Assembly: GCA_027627705.1 (NCBI GenBank)
Contig: CP091242.1
Location: 422,076-486,075 of the forward strand
DNA length: 64,000 nt
Direction of reading: 5' to 3'
Source: Hyphomonadaceae bacterium BL14
Lineage (GTDB): Bacteria > Pseudomonadota > Alphaproteobacteria > Caulobacterales > Maricaulaceae
Shown here: positions 1 to 7,679 of the stretch, in pieces
Numbering within the stretch: the stretch's first letter is position 1
Layout of the letters: each line of letters begins with the position of its first letter
The notes under the pieces: generated by a model
What the model was told of the DNA's origin: nothing
Database searches by the model: none
Seen by the model: the letters and a program-made list of their open reading frames with translations, nothing else
Made by a program: the position numbers and the translations under genes

Positions 1-2515
1 CGGCGCGGCGTTCTACTATTTCCGCGACCAGGACTATGTCGGCTCCACCACGTTTGGCGGCGAAGGCAGCTTCAGCCCGGGTGAGTTTGAAGAGAAAGAA
101 TACGGCATCTCGATCCGTGGCCCGATCATCCGCGACCGTCTGTTCTTCTCGTTCTCCTATGACCGGTTCGAGACCGCCCGCCAGGCGGACTTCGGGTCCG
201 CGGACGCCGCAGGCGGCCGCAGCGCGGCGCTGTTCGACACGCTGAACCAGATGGTTCAGACCACGTATGGCATCGACATGCTGGGCCGTCCCCAGCAGAC
301 CGCCGTGCCGGAAGAAACCGAGCGCTGGTTCCTGCGCGTGGACTGGAACATCAATGACAACCACCGTCTGCAGGCGAACTATCAGCGCACCGAAGACGTC
401 GGCGTCAGCAACATCTCCGCGACCAACTTTGTGTCGGCCTGGTATGACACCCCGACCCTGCTGGAAAACTACACCGCCCAGCTGTTCTCTGACTGGACGC
501 CGAACCTGTCGACCGAGCTGCGCGCCAGCTTCATCGACTATACCCGTGGCCAGAACTGCCGCGCGCCGTCTGATGTTGGCACGCTTGAATTCCGCCTGAC
601 CCCGGCCAACGTCGCGGGTACGCCGCTCGCGGGCCTGATCACCTCCAACGCGAACCTGACCGGCGGCTGCGACCGTTTCCGCCACGCCAACGAGTACGAA
701 GACACCCGTCTTCAGCTGTTCGCCCGCGCCGACTACACCTGGAACGACTTCATTTTCTCGGTGGGCGGCGAGTACGAAACCCTCGACCTGTACAACCTGT
801 TCGTCGAGCGTTCGCGTGGCCGCTTCATCTTCTCGGGTGCCAATGCCGGTCAGGACATCCTCAACCAGCGCGCCCTCATCGAGTACCGCAACGTGCCGTC
901 CAACGTGGCGCGTGATGGTGCTGCGGAGTGGGGCTACACCCGCCAGACCCTGTTCGGACAGACGCGCTGGCAGGCTCTGCCGACGCTGGAATTCACCGCG
1001 GGCCTGCGCTATGAGCGCCTGTCCACCGATGACCAGCCGACCTTCGATCCGACCTTCCAGCCGTCTGTGGGCTTCGACAACACCACCACCACCGACGGTC
1101 TCGACATCCTGATGCCGCGCGTCAGCTTCCGTTGGGACGCGGCGGACCGCACCACGGTCTCCGGCGGCTTCGGCCTCTTCGCCGGTGGCGATCCGGGCGT
1201 GTGGACCTCGAACGCCTTCCAGGTGCCGGCTGTGTTCGCGGCGGGCACCTTCACCGGCGTGACGGGCCGCGACATTCCGGCGGCGCTGCTGACGGCTGTC
1301 TCCAACGGCACCCCGCTGGCCATCGACGCCATCGACCCGAACTTCGAAATCCCGTCCGACTGGAAATACTCCCTGCGCGTCGAGCAGGAGTTTGACCTGG
1401 TGTTCGGCGGCTTTGATCTCGGCAGCAACTATGTGGCGACCGCTCAGGTCATCCACAGCCGCAGCAATCAGAGCTTCCTGTGGCGTGAAACGGCCCAGAC
1501 CAACCAGCAACCCTTCGCCCAGACTGGCGTGGCCCCGGACGGCCGCCCGATCTACGCAGACCTGAACAATCTCCGTGTGTCGAACCGCACCATCCTGACC
1601 AACGCCTCGGGCGATGAAAGCACGACCTTCACGGTCTCGCTGGCCAACGAGTTCGAGAACGGCTTCGGCTTCTTCGTCTCGTACGCCAACCAGGACGTCC
1701 AGATGATCACCGAGGGTTCGTCCTCGCGCGGCATCTCGTCCCTGCGCGGCCAGGTCGATGCGGACGTCAACTTCCCGAGCGTTCGCACCTCGGTCTACCA
1801 GATCGAGCACGCGTTCAAGCTCGGCTTCTCGTACGAGCAGGACTTCTTCCGCGACCTGACCACCCGCATGGACCTGTTCGGTCAGATCAACTCGGGAGCG
1901 CCGTTCACCTACACGTTCAACACAAACGCGAGCAACGCCCTGTTTGGCCGTCCGGGCAATGGTGAATCCCCGTTCTCGAACCGTCCGCTCTACATCCCGT
2001 CGGCCAATGACGGCCGTGTGGTGTACGCTGCTGGGTTCGACCAGGCCGCCTTCAACAGCTTCGTTGATGCGCGCGGCCTGACCCGCGGTCAGATCCACGA
2101 CGTCAACTCCGACAATGGTCCGTGGCAGCAGCGCTGGGACCTGAAAATCCAGCAGGACCTGCCGGGCATTCCGGGCATGGACCGCTTCGTGGGTGACAAC
2201 CGGTTCAAGCTGGTTCTGGACATCCAGAACGTCCTGAACCTGCTCAACGACAGCTGGGGCACCCGCGTCAACGCGCCGGGCTTTGGCCAGCGGCCGATCG
2301 TGAACGCGGATCTGGTCCGGGCGGCCGACGTGGCGGCCCTGGGCGTCGGTGGCGCTCCGGCTCTGACCGGCGATGCGCCGCGGACCAACTGCCTCGCGGC
2401 CAGCGATTGCGTGTATCGCTACAACAGCTTCATCAGCAACGCTGCGGTCACCGGCTTCCGGTCCAACCCGGGTTCTGCCTGGTTTGCCCGCATCGGCATC
2501 CGTTACGAGTTCTAA
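1..2515 (+). CDS. TonB-dependent receptor, Oar-like, C-terminal part (5' end outside window)
   Basis: Outer-membrane beta-barrel receptor for TonB-energised uptake of an unknown substrate. The frame is open from base 2, so the start, signal peptide, TonB box and most of the plug lie upstream; 837 residues are visible. Near the visible N-terminus RGPIIRDRLFFSFSYD matches the conserved strand at the plug/barrel junction of Oar-like receptors. Near the C-terminus NVLNLLND and the terminal IGIRYEF, ending in Phe, are the last barrel strand and BAM signal. Aromatic, Asn-rich alternating strands run throughout. A strong terminator follows the stop, so this is the last gene of its transcript. Substrate cannot be read from sequence. 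Confidence 0.9.
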   Translation, partial: GAAFYYFRDQDYVGSTTFGGEGSFSPGEFEEKEYGISIRGPIIRDRLFFSFSYDRFETARQADFGSADAAGGRSAALFDTLNQMVQTTYGIDMLGRPQQTAVPEETERWFLRVDWNINDNHRLQANYQRTEDVGVSNISATNFVSAWYDTPTLLENYTAQLFSDWTPNLSTELRASFIDYTRGQNCRAPSDVGTLEFRLTPANVAGTPLAGLITSNANLTGGCDRFRHANEYEDTRLQLFARADYTWNDFIFSVGGEYETLDLYNLFVERSRGRFIFSGANAGQDILNQRALIEYRNVPSNVARDGAAEWGYTRQTLFGQTRWQALPTLEFTAGLRYERLSTDDQPTFDPTFQPSVGFDNTTTTDGLDILMPRVSFRWDAADRTTVSGGFGLFAGGDPGVWTSNAFQVPAVFAAGTFTGVTGRDIPAALLTAVSNGTPLAIDAIDPNFEIPSDWKYSLRVEQEFDLVFGGFDLGSNYVATAQVIHSRSNQSFLWRETAQTNQQPFAQTGVAPDGRPIYADLNNLRVSNRTILTNASGDESTTFTVSLANEFENGFGFFVSYANQDVQMITEGSSSRGISSLRGQVDADVNFPSVRTSVYQIEHAFKLGFSYEQDFFRDLTTRMDLFGQINSGAPFTYTFNTNASNALFGRPGNGESPFSNRPLYIPSANDGRVVYAAGFDQAAFNSFVDARGLTRGQIHDVNSDNGPWQQRWDLKIQQDLPGIPGMDRFVGDNRFKLVLDIQNVLNLLNDSWGTRVNAPGFGQRPIVNADLVRAADVAALGVGGAPALTGDAPRTNCLAASDCVYRYNSFISNAAVTGFRSNPGSAWFARIGIRYEF

Positions 2516-2550
2516 TCAGACCCGTAACTGCTGATGGACGACTGACTAAC

Positions 2551-2585
2551 GAGGGCGGCTCGCAAGGGCCGCCCTCTTTTCTTTT
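2551..2585 (+). terminator. Rho-independent terminator after the TonB receptor gene
   Basis: A perfect 9-bp stem (GAGGGCGGC / GCCGCCCTC) with an 8-nt loop is followed directly by TTTTCTTTT. It sits 35 bp after the receptor stop codon. Confidence 0.9.
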
Positions 2586-2635
2586 ACCCTTGCCATGCTA
2601 GGCGTTGATCCGAGCCATCAGCCCGGAGCCCGCCC

Positions 2636-3643
2636 ATGATCGCCCTGCGCGTCCCGCACGAGTTCGAACCCCAGCGCGCCATTCACACGCTCTGGCCGGC
2701 GGCCGAGGATTTATGGGAGGAGGATCTTGATCCTGCGCGCGCGGAGTTTGCCGCCTTCCTGGGCCTCACCGCCGCGCCGAGCGCGGACGGGACAGCGCCG
2801 GAGATCATCATCTACGCCGCCACGCCTTCCGCCGCCGCCGACGCCCGCACCCGCCTGCCACGGGCCCGGGTGATCGAGGCCGCCTATGGCGATGTCTGGG
2901 CGCGCGATACCGGGCCAGTCTTTGCGACGGGACCGGGCGGGCTGCAGGCGGTGCGCATGACATTCAACGGCTGGGGGGGCAAGTATGATTTGCCCGGCGA
3001 CACCACCATCGGCGGGGATATCGCGCGTCAGTCCGGTGCCGCAAAACGGGCAAGCCAGCTGGTATGCGAGGGCGGCGCGCTGGAGTTTGACGGCGCTGGC
3101 AGCGTCATCACCACGCGTCAGTGTGTGCTCAATTCCAACCGCAATCCCGGCTGGAGCGAGGGGCAGGTGGAGGCCGAATTCGCCCGCCTGTTCGGCGTCA
3201 CCAATGTGATCTGGATCGATGAGGGGCTCGTTGGCGATCACACGGACGGCCATGTGGATAATATCGCCCGATTCCTGCGCCCCGGCATGGTGGCGTGCCA
3301 GGCTCCCACAGGGGCCGATGATCCCAATGCGGGGATCCTCGACGCGATCGCCCGCCAGCTGGAGAGCGCGCGCGATGCGTCCGGCAAGCCGCTGCAGGTG
3401 GTGCGCATCCCGTCGCCGGGCTTTGTGCCGCACGCCGAAGGCGGGCCGGCGGCGGCGTCGCACATGAACTGGGTGGCGGGACCCAGGCATCTGGTCATGC
3501 CCGCCTATAACGCGCACGCAGGCGCGGCAGTCCGGGCGCTCCAGAGCGTGTGTGCGGATCGTGTGGTGGTCGCCAGCCCGTCCAATGCTATCTTGACCGG
3601 GGGAGGGTCTTTCCACTGCGTGACCTGTAATGAGCCGCTGTAA
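2636..3643 (+). CDS. aguA: Agmatine deiminase (peptidyl-arginine deiminase family)
   Basis: Predicted to hydrolyse agmatine to N-carbamoylputrescine and ammonia, a step of putrescine synthesis from arginine. At 335 aa it has near the usual family length. Visible motifs in order are WARDTGP (residues 88-94), FNGWGGKYD (110-118), CEGGALEFDG (144-153), the catalytic DHTDGHVDN block (201-209), and GGGSFHC with the nucleophilic Cys at about 328. The usual partner N-carbamoylputrescine amidohydrolase (aguB) is not adjacent. No obvious Shine-Dalgarno precedes the ATG. Family certain; substrate could in principle be another guanidino compound. Confidence 0.9.
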   Translation: MIALRVPHEFEPQRAIHTLWPAAEDLWEEDLDPARAEFAAFLGLTAAPSADGTAPEIIIYAATPSAAADARTRLPRARVIEAAYGDVWARDTGPVFATGPGGLQAVRMTFNGWGGKYDLPGDTTIGGDIARQSGAAKRASQLVCEGGALEFDGAGSVITTRQCVLNSNRNPGWSEGQVEAEFARLFGVTNVIWIDEGLVGDHTDGHVDNIARFLRPGMVACQAPTGADDPNAGILDAIARQLESARDASGKPLQVVRIPSPGFVPHAEGGPAAASHMNWVAGPRHLVMPAYNAHAGAAVRALQSVCADRVVVASPSNAILTGGGSFHCVTCNEPL

Positions 3644-3658
3644 CGGGAAACCCGATTG

Positions 3659-4885
3659 ATGACTCCGATCCTGCTGCTGGCGCTGAGTGCCACACTGGGC
3701 CTAGCGGACGAGACGCCGCCGCCCGAAGGCGATGCCGGTTCCGCGCTGCCCGGTGAGGCCGCGACGGCTGCCGCCGCTGCGTCTGCCCCGGAGATCGACC
3801 TGCCGGCGCTGGAGTATTTCGAGCCGCTGATGGCACGTCTGGAACAGGCTGCAAGATTTGACCGCTCGGTGGGCATGGCCATCGCCGTGCTGGAGCATGG
3901 CGAGCCGGTGCTGATCTACACCGCTGGCGAGACTGCGGCCGGGTCGGGCGAGATGATCACCGCCGATACCCAGTTTCGGGCCGCATCGCTGAGCAAGGGG
4001 TTTACCGGCGTGCTGCTGGCGCTGCTCGAGCATGACGGCCAGGTGGACCTCAACCGGGCTGTGCCAACGCGGGCGCTGCGCCTGCGTGCGCCGCGCCAGC
4101 CCACCTGGATGGAAATCCTGACCCATCGCACGGGCCTGCCGCGCAACGCCTATGACACGCTGATCAATGACGGTCGCGACGCTGCCTTTGCCCGGGGACG
4201 GCTCGCCGAGGTCGATCTCGTGTGCCAGATGGGCAGTTGCTACACTTACCAGAACGTGGCGTTCTCGGCGCTGGAGCATCTCGTCGAGGAGAGCACCGGC
4301 CTGAGCTATGACGCGGCGCTGCGCCGCTATGTGTTCGAGCCCTATGGTCTGGACGGTGCCGGGGTCGGGGTGGAGAGCCTGATCAACGCCCTGAGCTGGG
4401 CGGCACCCCATCGCGGCTGGTCGCGCACGACGGATACGCCCGGCAGCCCGCAGTCCAATTATGACGTCATGCCCAGCGCGGCGTCGGTGACCGTCAGCCT
4501 CAATCATCTGATTGCCTGGACCCAGGCCCTGTTACGCTCCGAGGCCGAGGGCGGTCTGCCCGACGCGGTGAAGGCGCGCGTCTTCACCCCCTATACCGCT
4601 ACCCTGCGCGAGACGCGGGGTCTGGGCGGCGTGCGCGAGCGGGTCAGCGAAACCCATTACGGCATGGGCTGGCGCATCTATCACTGGGGGGACCGGCGCC
4701 TGATCGCCCACGCGGGCTATCTGTCGGGTTATGGTGCCCAGATCGTGATGGAGCCGGAGACCGGCTTTGCCTTTATCGGCCTGTGGAACTCTGATGGCCG
4801 GGCGCCCTGGCGGCTGTGGCCGACGGTGATGGACCTGCGCACCGGGGACGGGCCAGGTGCCTGGATCGACGAGATTCGCAACTGA
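3659..4885 (+). CDS. Serine hydrolase, class C beta-lactamase/esterase fold
   Basis: Probably exported penicillin-recognising-fold hydrolase; the natural substrate (peptide, ester or beta-lactam) is unknown. An N-terminal hydrophobic stretch (residues 1-16) looks like a signal peptide. The SxxK nucleophile motif SLSK is at 110-113, YQN (Tyr-x-Asn) at 197-199, and HAGYLSGYG late in the protein takes the place of the KTG/HxG triad. A low-complexity Ala/Pro/Glu linker joins the signal to the domain. It lies 15 bp after aguA and probably shares its transcript. An in-frame TTG lies one codon upstream of the ATG chosen here. It ends at a strong bidirectional terminator. Confidence 0.85.
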   Translation: MTPILLLALSATLGLADETPPPEGDAGSALPGEAATAAAAASAPEIDLPALEYFEPLMARLEQAARFDRSVGMAIAVLEHGEPVLIYTAGETAAGSGEMITADTQFRAASLSKGFTGVLLALLEHDGQVDLNRAVPTRALRLRAPRQPTWMEILTHRTGLPRNAYDTLINDGRDAAFARGRLAEVDLVCQMGSCYTYQNVAFSALEHLVEESTGLSYDAALRRYVFEPYGLDGAGVGVESLINALSWAAPHRGWSRTTDTPGSPQSNYDVMPSAASVTVSLNHLIAWTQALLRSEAEGGLPDAVKARVFTPYTATLRETRGLGGVRERVSETHYGMGWRIYHWGDRRLIAHAGYLSGYGAQIVMEPETGFAFIGLWNSDGRAPWRLWPTVMDLRTGDGPGAWIDEIRN

Positions 4886-4916
4886 TCCAGCCGGATACTC
4901 ACCGGCACCGGGCATG

Positions 4917-4951
4917 AAAAAGCCCGCCTGGCACGCGCCGGGCGGGCTTTT
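4917..4951. terminator. Bidirectional terminator between the serine hydrolase gene and atpF
   Basis: GCCCGCC pairs with GGCGGGC, the stem continuing inward through TGGC/GCCG, with A-rich sequence on the left and TTTT on the right. It therefore reads as an intrinsic terminator on both strands, as expected between convergent genes. Confidence 0.9.
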
Positions 4952-4974
4952 CTATGTCTGATCATCTGTCCGGC

Positions 4975-5469
4975 CTAGTTCAGCCGGTCTTTGACATCCG
5001 CAATGCCGGATTTGACCAACTTGGTGCGCTGGGGCTTGGTCAGGCCGTCCGTGAGCAGGGTGCGGGCCGCTTCCACCGCCAGATCGGCAGCCAGGCCGCG
5101 CACATCCTTGGCAGCCTGGGCCTGAGCCTGGGCAATGCGCTGTTCAGCCAGGGCGGTGCGGCGCTCGATGCGCTCGGCGATCTCGGCCTGGGCCTGCTCG
5201 CGCAAATACTCGGCCTCGGCACGCGCCTTTTTGATGATCTGCTCGGCTTCTTCGGCGGCTTCGGCGTGCTTGCGCTCATAGGAGGCCAGCAATTCCTGCG
5301 CTTCCTCACGCAGGCGGCGGGCCTCGTCCAGCTCGCCACGGATCTTCTCGGCGCGGTCATCCAGCGCCTTGCCGACCGTCTTGTGGACGCCGGCGAAGAA
5401 CAGGATGACGAAGAAGCCGATGAGGCCGACGAAAGCCCAGAATGTCGTGTCGTTGAGCAAATAGGTCAT
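4975..5469 (-). CDS. atpF: F0F1 ATP synthase subunit b
   Basis: Peripheral-stalk subunit of the F0 sector in the cytoplasmic membrane. The 164-aa protein has one N-terminal membrane helix (residues about 9-29) followed by a long charged, Ala/Glu/Arg-rich coiled coil, the standard b architecture. It is the last gene of atpI-atpB-atpE-atpF2-atpF, 3 bp after the b' gene, and ends at the shared bidirectional terminator. Having both b and b' genes, apart from the F1 genes, is the normal alphaproteobacterial arrangement. Which of the two is called b and which b' follows gene order and is the only uncertain part. Confidence 0.93.
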   Translation of the reverse strand: MTYLLNDTTFWAFVGLIGFFVILFFAGVHKTVGKALDDRAEKIRGELDEARRLREEAQELLASYERKHAEAAEEAEQIIKKARAEAEYLREQAQAEIAERIERRTALAEQRIAQAQAQAAKDVRGLAADLAVEAARTLLTDGLTKPQRTKLVKSGIADVKDRLN

Positions 5470-5472
5470 GGC

Positions 5473-6009
5473 TTAGCCCTTGCGCACGGCGTCGACGGCC
5501 GCTTCGGCGTCGCTGTCGCTCACGTCCAGTCCGGCGAGGCGGTCGGTGATCGCGATCGCTGCGCCGGCGGCGATGGAGCGCACCTCTTTGAGGGCGGCAT
5601 CACGGGCCTCGCGAATGCGCGCCTCGGACTCGGCCTGCTGGGCGTCCAGGCGGGCGTCGGCCTCGCGGACAGCTTCAGCGATCTCCGCGTCGGCTTCGGC
5701 CTTGGCCCCGGCCGCCACGCTCTGGGCACGCGCCCGGGCGTCGGCCAGCGATTTCTCATACGCGCGCACGGTCTCGTTGGCCTGGTCGCGCATGTGCGCG
5801 GCGGCATCGAGATCGTCGGCGATACGATCGCGCCGTTCCTCAATGGCTCCGCCGATGCGCGGCAGGACGAAGCGCGACAGAAGGAAATAGAGAACAGCAA
5901 AGCTGATCGCCAGCCAGAACAGCTGGGATGCAAAATAGGTCGGATCGAACGGCGGGAAGGCCGCTTCCGCGTCTATCGGCGCGGTATCGATGGTTTGCGG
6001 CGCCGTCAC
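5473..6009 (-). CDS. atpF2: F0F1 ATP synthase subunit b'
   Basis: Second peripheral-stalk subunit, forming a b/b' heterodimer that holds F1 against the a/c rotor assembly. Of 178 aa, an N-terminal extension with an acidic/Pro-rich segment leads into one membrane helix at about residues 31-48 (LFWLAISFAVLYFLLS), followed by PRIGGAIEERRDRIADD and a long coiled coil. PRIGGAIEER is typical of the b' type. It lies 3 bp upstream of atpF and is separated from atpE by a 105-bp gap that carries a strong hairpin. Confidence 0.93.
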   Translation of the reverse strand: MTAPQTIDTAPIDAEAAFPPFDPTYFASQLFWLAISFAVLYFLLSRFVLPRIGGAIEERRDRIADDLDAAAHMRDQANETVRAYEKSLADARARAQSVAAGAKAEADAEIAEAVREADARLDAQQAESEARIREARDAALKEVRSIAAGAAIAITDRLAGLDVSDSDAEAAVDAVRKG

Positions 6010-6052
6010 GGGCGTCTCTCCTCTAACCGAGGCAAGCGGGGTAGTGACGATG

Positions 6053-6089
6053 GGCCGGACGCGTGCAGATATCTGTCACGCGCCCGGCC
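6053..6089 (-). promoter_or_regulatory. Intercistronic hairpin between atpE and the b' gene
   Basis: GGCCGG-A-CGCGTG pairs with CACGCG-C-CCGGCC (12 bp around one mismatch), and the loop holds the palindrome CAGATATCTG, which can extend the stem. No T-run follows on the transcribed minus strand, so it does not look like an intrinsic terminator. It may act as a 3' stability or processing element giving extra atpE message, since the c subunit is needed in many copies. Confidence 0.6.
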
Positions 6090-6114
6090 ATGCACCGTCT
6101 TGTCACGCTGTGGT

Positions 6115-6342
6115 CTAGACCACAAACAGCAGCAGCAGGGCGATCAGCAGCGAGAAGATGCCCAGCGCTTCGGTCACGGCGAAACCGAAGATCAGGGTAC
6201 CGAACTGGCTCGCGGCCGCGCCCGGATTGCGCAGCGCGCCCTGAAGGAAGCTGGAGAAGATATTGCCCACGCCCAGCGCGGCGCCGAGCATGCCAAAGGT
6301 GGCCAGGCCAGCGCCAATGTATTTAGCGGCTTCCGCTTCCAT
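6115..6342 (-). CDS. atpE: F0F1 ATP synthase subunit c
   Basis: Proton-carrying rotor ring subunit. The 75-aa protein is two membrane helices joined by the polar loop RNP (residues 38-40), with the essential carboxylate at Glu58 in VTEALGIFS. Helix 1 carries the Gly-rich [10 protein letters not shown] packing motif. Glu rather than Asp, and the lack of an extra sodium-site pattern around it, fit a proton-translocating ring. It lies between atpB and the b' gene; the hairpin just downstream may raise its share of the message. Confidence 0.96.
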   Translation of the reverse strand: MEAEAAKYIGAGLATFGMLGAALGVGNIFSSFLQGALRNPGAAASQFGTLIFGFAVTEALGIFSLLIALLLLFVV

Positions 6343-6397
6343 GATGTTACTCCTCGTAGATGTTCGGTGCGGATGAAGGAAAAGGCTCCGGACGCTC

Positions 6398-7177
6398 CTA
6401 GTGGTGACCAGGGTGGAGCGCGTCGGACAGGTAGATGCAGGTCAGAACGGCGAACACGTAGGCCTGGAGGAACGCCACCAGGAATTCCAGCGCGGTCAGC
6501 GCAACGACCATGACCAGCGGGGCAACGGCGCCGAGAACGCCCAGCGCTCCCACCGAGCCCAGCATGACGATGAAGCCGGCGAACACCTTCAGAAGGATGT
6601 GGCCGGCCAGCATGTTGGCGAACAGACGAACCCCGAGCGTCACCGGACGTGACAGGAAGGAGATGACCTCGATGGGGAACACCAGAATGTAGAGAACCGG
6701 GGGCACGCCGGACGGGAAGAAAATCTTGAAGAATTTCAAGCCGTTCTTCATCACGCCATAGCCCACCACGACCACCATGACCAGCATGGCCAGCGCGAAG
6801 GTGACGATGATGTGGCTGGTAAAGGTGAAGCCGTAAAAGCCCGGTGCCGGGAAGTACGGCATCATGCCCAACATGTTGCCCATCAGGATGAAGGCAAACA
6901 GGGTGAACACGAAGGGGAAGAATTTCAGCCCGTCATCGCCCGCTGTGGAGCGGATCATGCCGGCCACGAACTCGTAGAGCATTTCGGCGACGGACTGGGA
7001 CCGGCCCGGCACCAGGGCGCGCTTGGACATGGCCAGCGACAACAGCCCAGACACCAGCACCACCGACGCCACCATGAAATAGCTGGAATTGGTGAAGGAC
7101 AGATTCAGCCCGCCGATCGTCAGATCTGCGATCGGGTTGATCTCGAACTGTTTGATCGGGTTAGTCGCGTCGGCCAC
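6398..7177 (-). CDS. atpB: F0F1 ATP synthase subunit a
   Basis: Stator subunit forming the proton half-channels against the c ring. The 259-aa protein has several membrane helices. The conserved [13 protein letters not shown] segment holds the essential Arg that faces the c-ring Glu, and the C-terminal helix [21 protein letters not shown] supplies the other channel residues. The start reads [13 protein letters not shown], a common alphaproteobacterial N-terminus. It is second in the F0 operon, after atpI. Confidence 0.96.
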   Translation of the reverse strand: MADATNPIKQFEINPIADLTIGGLNLSFTNSSYFMVASVVLVSGLLSLAMSKRALVPGRSQSVAEMLYEFVAGMIRSTAGDDGLKFFPFVFTLFAFILMGNMLGMMPYFPAPGFYGFTFTSHIIVTFALAMLVMVVVVGYGVMKNGLKFFKIFFPSGVPPVLYILVFPIEVISFLSRPVTLGVRLFANMLAGHILLKVFAGFIVMLGSVGALGVLGAVAPLVMVVALTALEFLVAFLQAYVFAVLTCIYLSDALHPGHH

Positions 7178-7237
7178 GCCCCGCCCCTTGTCTCATGGAC
7201 GCGCGCAGCGCGTCCCCTTGGCTATCGTTCAAACCGG

Positions 7238-7558
7238 TCAGTCGCCACTGGCGTCGCTGTTGCGGTTCATCTCATTGACGGCGCGCACCATGTTTAAAGT
7301 GCCCGCCGCGAAACCCAGTATCATCCCGGCCACCAGTCCCCAGGGCGACCATCCCGCCAGCCAGTCGACCAAAAGGCCGAGCACTGTCCCGGTGATCACC
7401 CCGCCGAGAAATTCCGATCCGTAACGCAGGCCCTGGCTCCAGCCGGATGCCTGCTGCTTGGCCTCCCGGGCGCGCCGTTCCTCAAGCTTGGCGTCAAGCC
7501 TGCGCTCAAAGTCGTCGCGATCGGCATGGTGCGGGTTCGGGTCGTCTTGGCGGGACAT
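7238..7558 (-). CDS. atpI: AtpI-like F0 assembly/accessory protein
   Basis: First gene of the F0 operon. A hydrophilic, Arg/Glu-rich N-terminal half leads into two membrane helices (FLGGVITGTVLGLLVDWLAG and WGLVAGMILGFAAGTLNMV), the AtpI pattern, a family linked to c-ring assembly and possibly Mg or Ca transport. The ATG at 7558 has no clear ribosome site. An in-frame TTG at 7579, seven codons upstream, follows AGGGAGG with a short 3-nt gap, so the longer form is possible. The promoter upstream leaves room for both. Confidence 0.82.
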   Translation of the reverse strand: MSRQDDPNPHHADRDDFERRLDAKLEERRAREAKQQASGWSQGLRYGSEFLGGVITGTVLGLLVDWLAGWSPWGLVAGMILGFAAGTLNMVRAVNEMNRNSDASGD

Positions 7559-7602
7559 AAGTGACCGTTCGCCCGTCAAGGACCTCCCTGTCAGGCGCGC
7601 GC

Positions 7603-7631
7603 ACCCTATAAGCGGTCCCCCACCCTGTCAA
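7603..7631 (-). promoter_or_regulatory. Sigma-70-type promoter of the F0 ATP synthase operon
   Basis: On the minus strand TTGACA (7626-7631) is a perfect -35 hexamer. The -10 region lies in TATAGGGT (7603-7610): TAGGGT gives 17-bp spacing and the better-looking TATAGG only 15 bp. Transcription would start about 15-20 bp upstream of the first possible atpI codon. Confidence 0.65.
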
Positions 7632-7679
7632 GCAAGGTCGTCGGCGATCTTAATCATTGAATTAGAAAGACATTTTTGC

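Noticed and set aside
4954..6513. 519-aa plus-strand open frame across the ATP synthase b, b' and c genes
   Set aside because: It is antisense to three certain atp genes; the Gly/Leu/Gln-rich product is what the complement of Ala/Glu-rich coiled coils gives, with no domain.
7648..7665. CtrA box upstream of the F0 operon (TTAATCATTGAATTAG)
   Set aside because: Spacing is eight rather than seven, or the second half is ATTA; a TTGACA promoter already explains the region.
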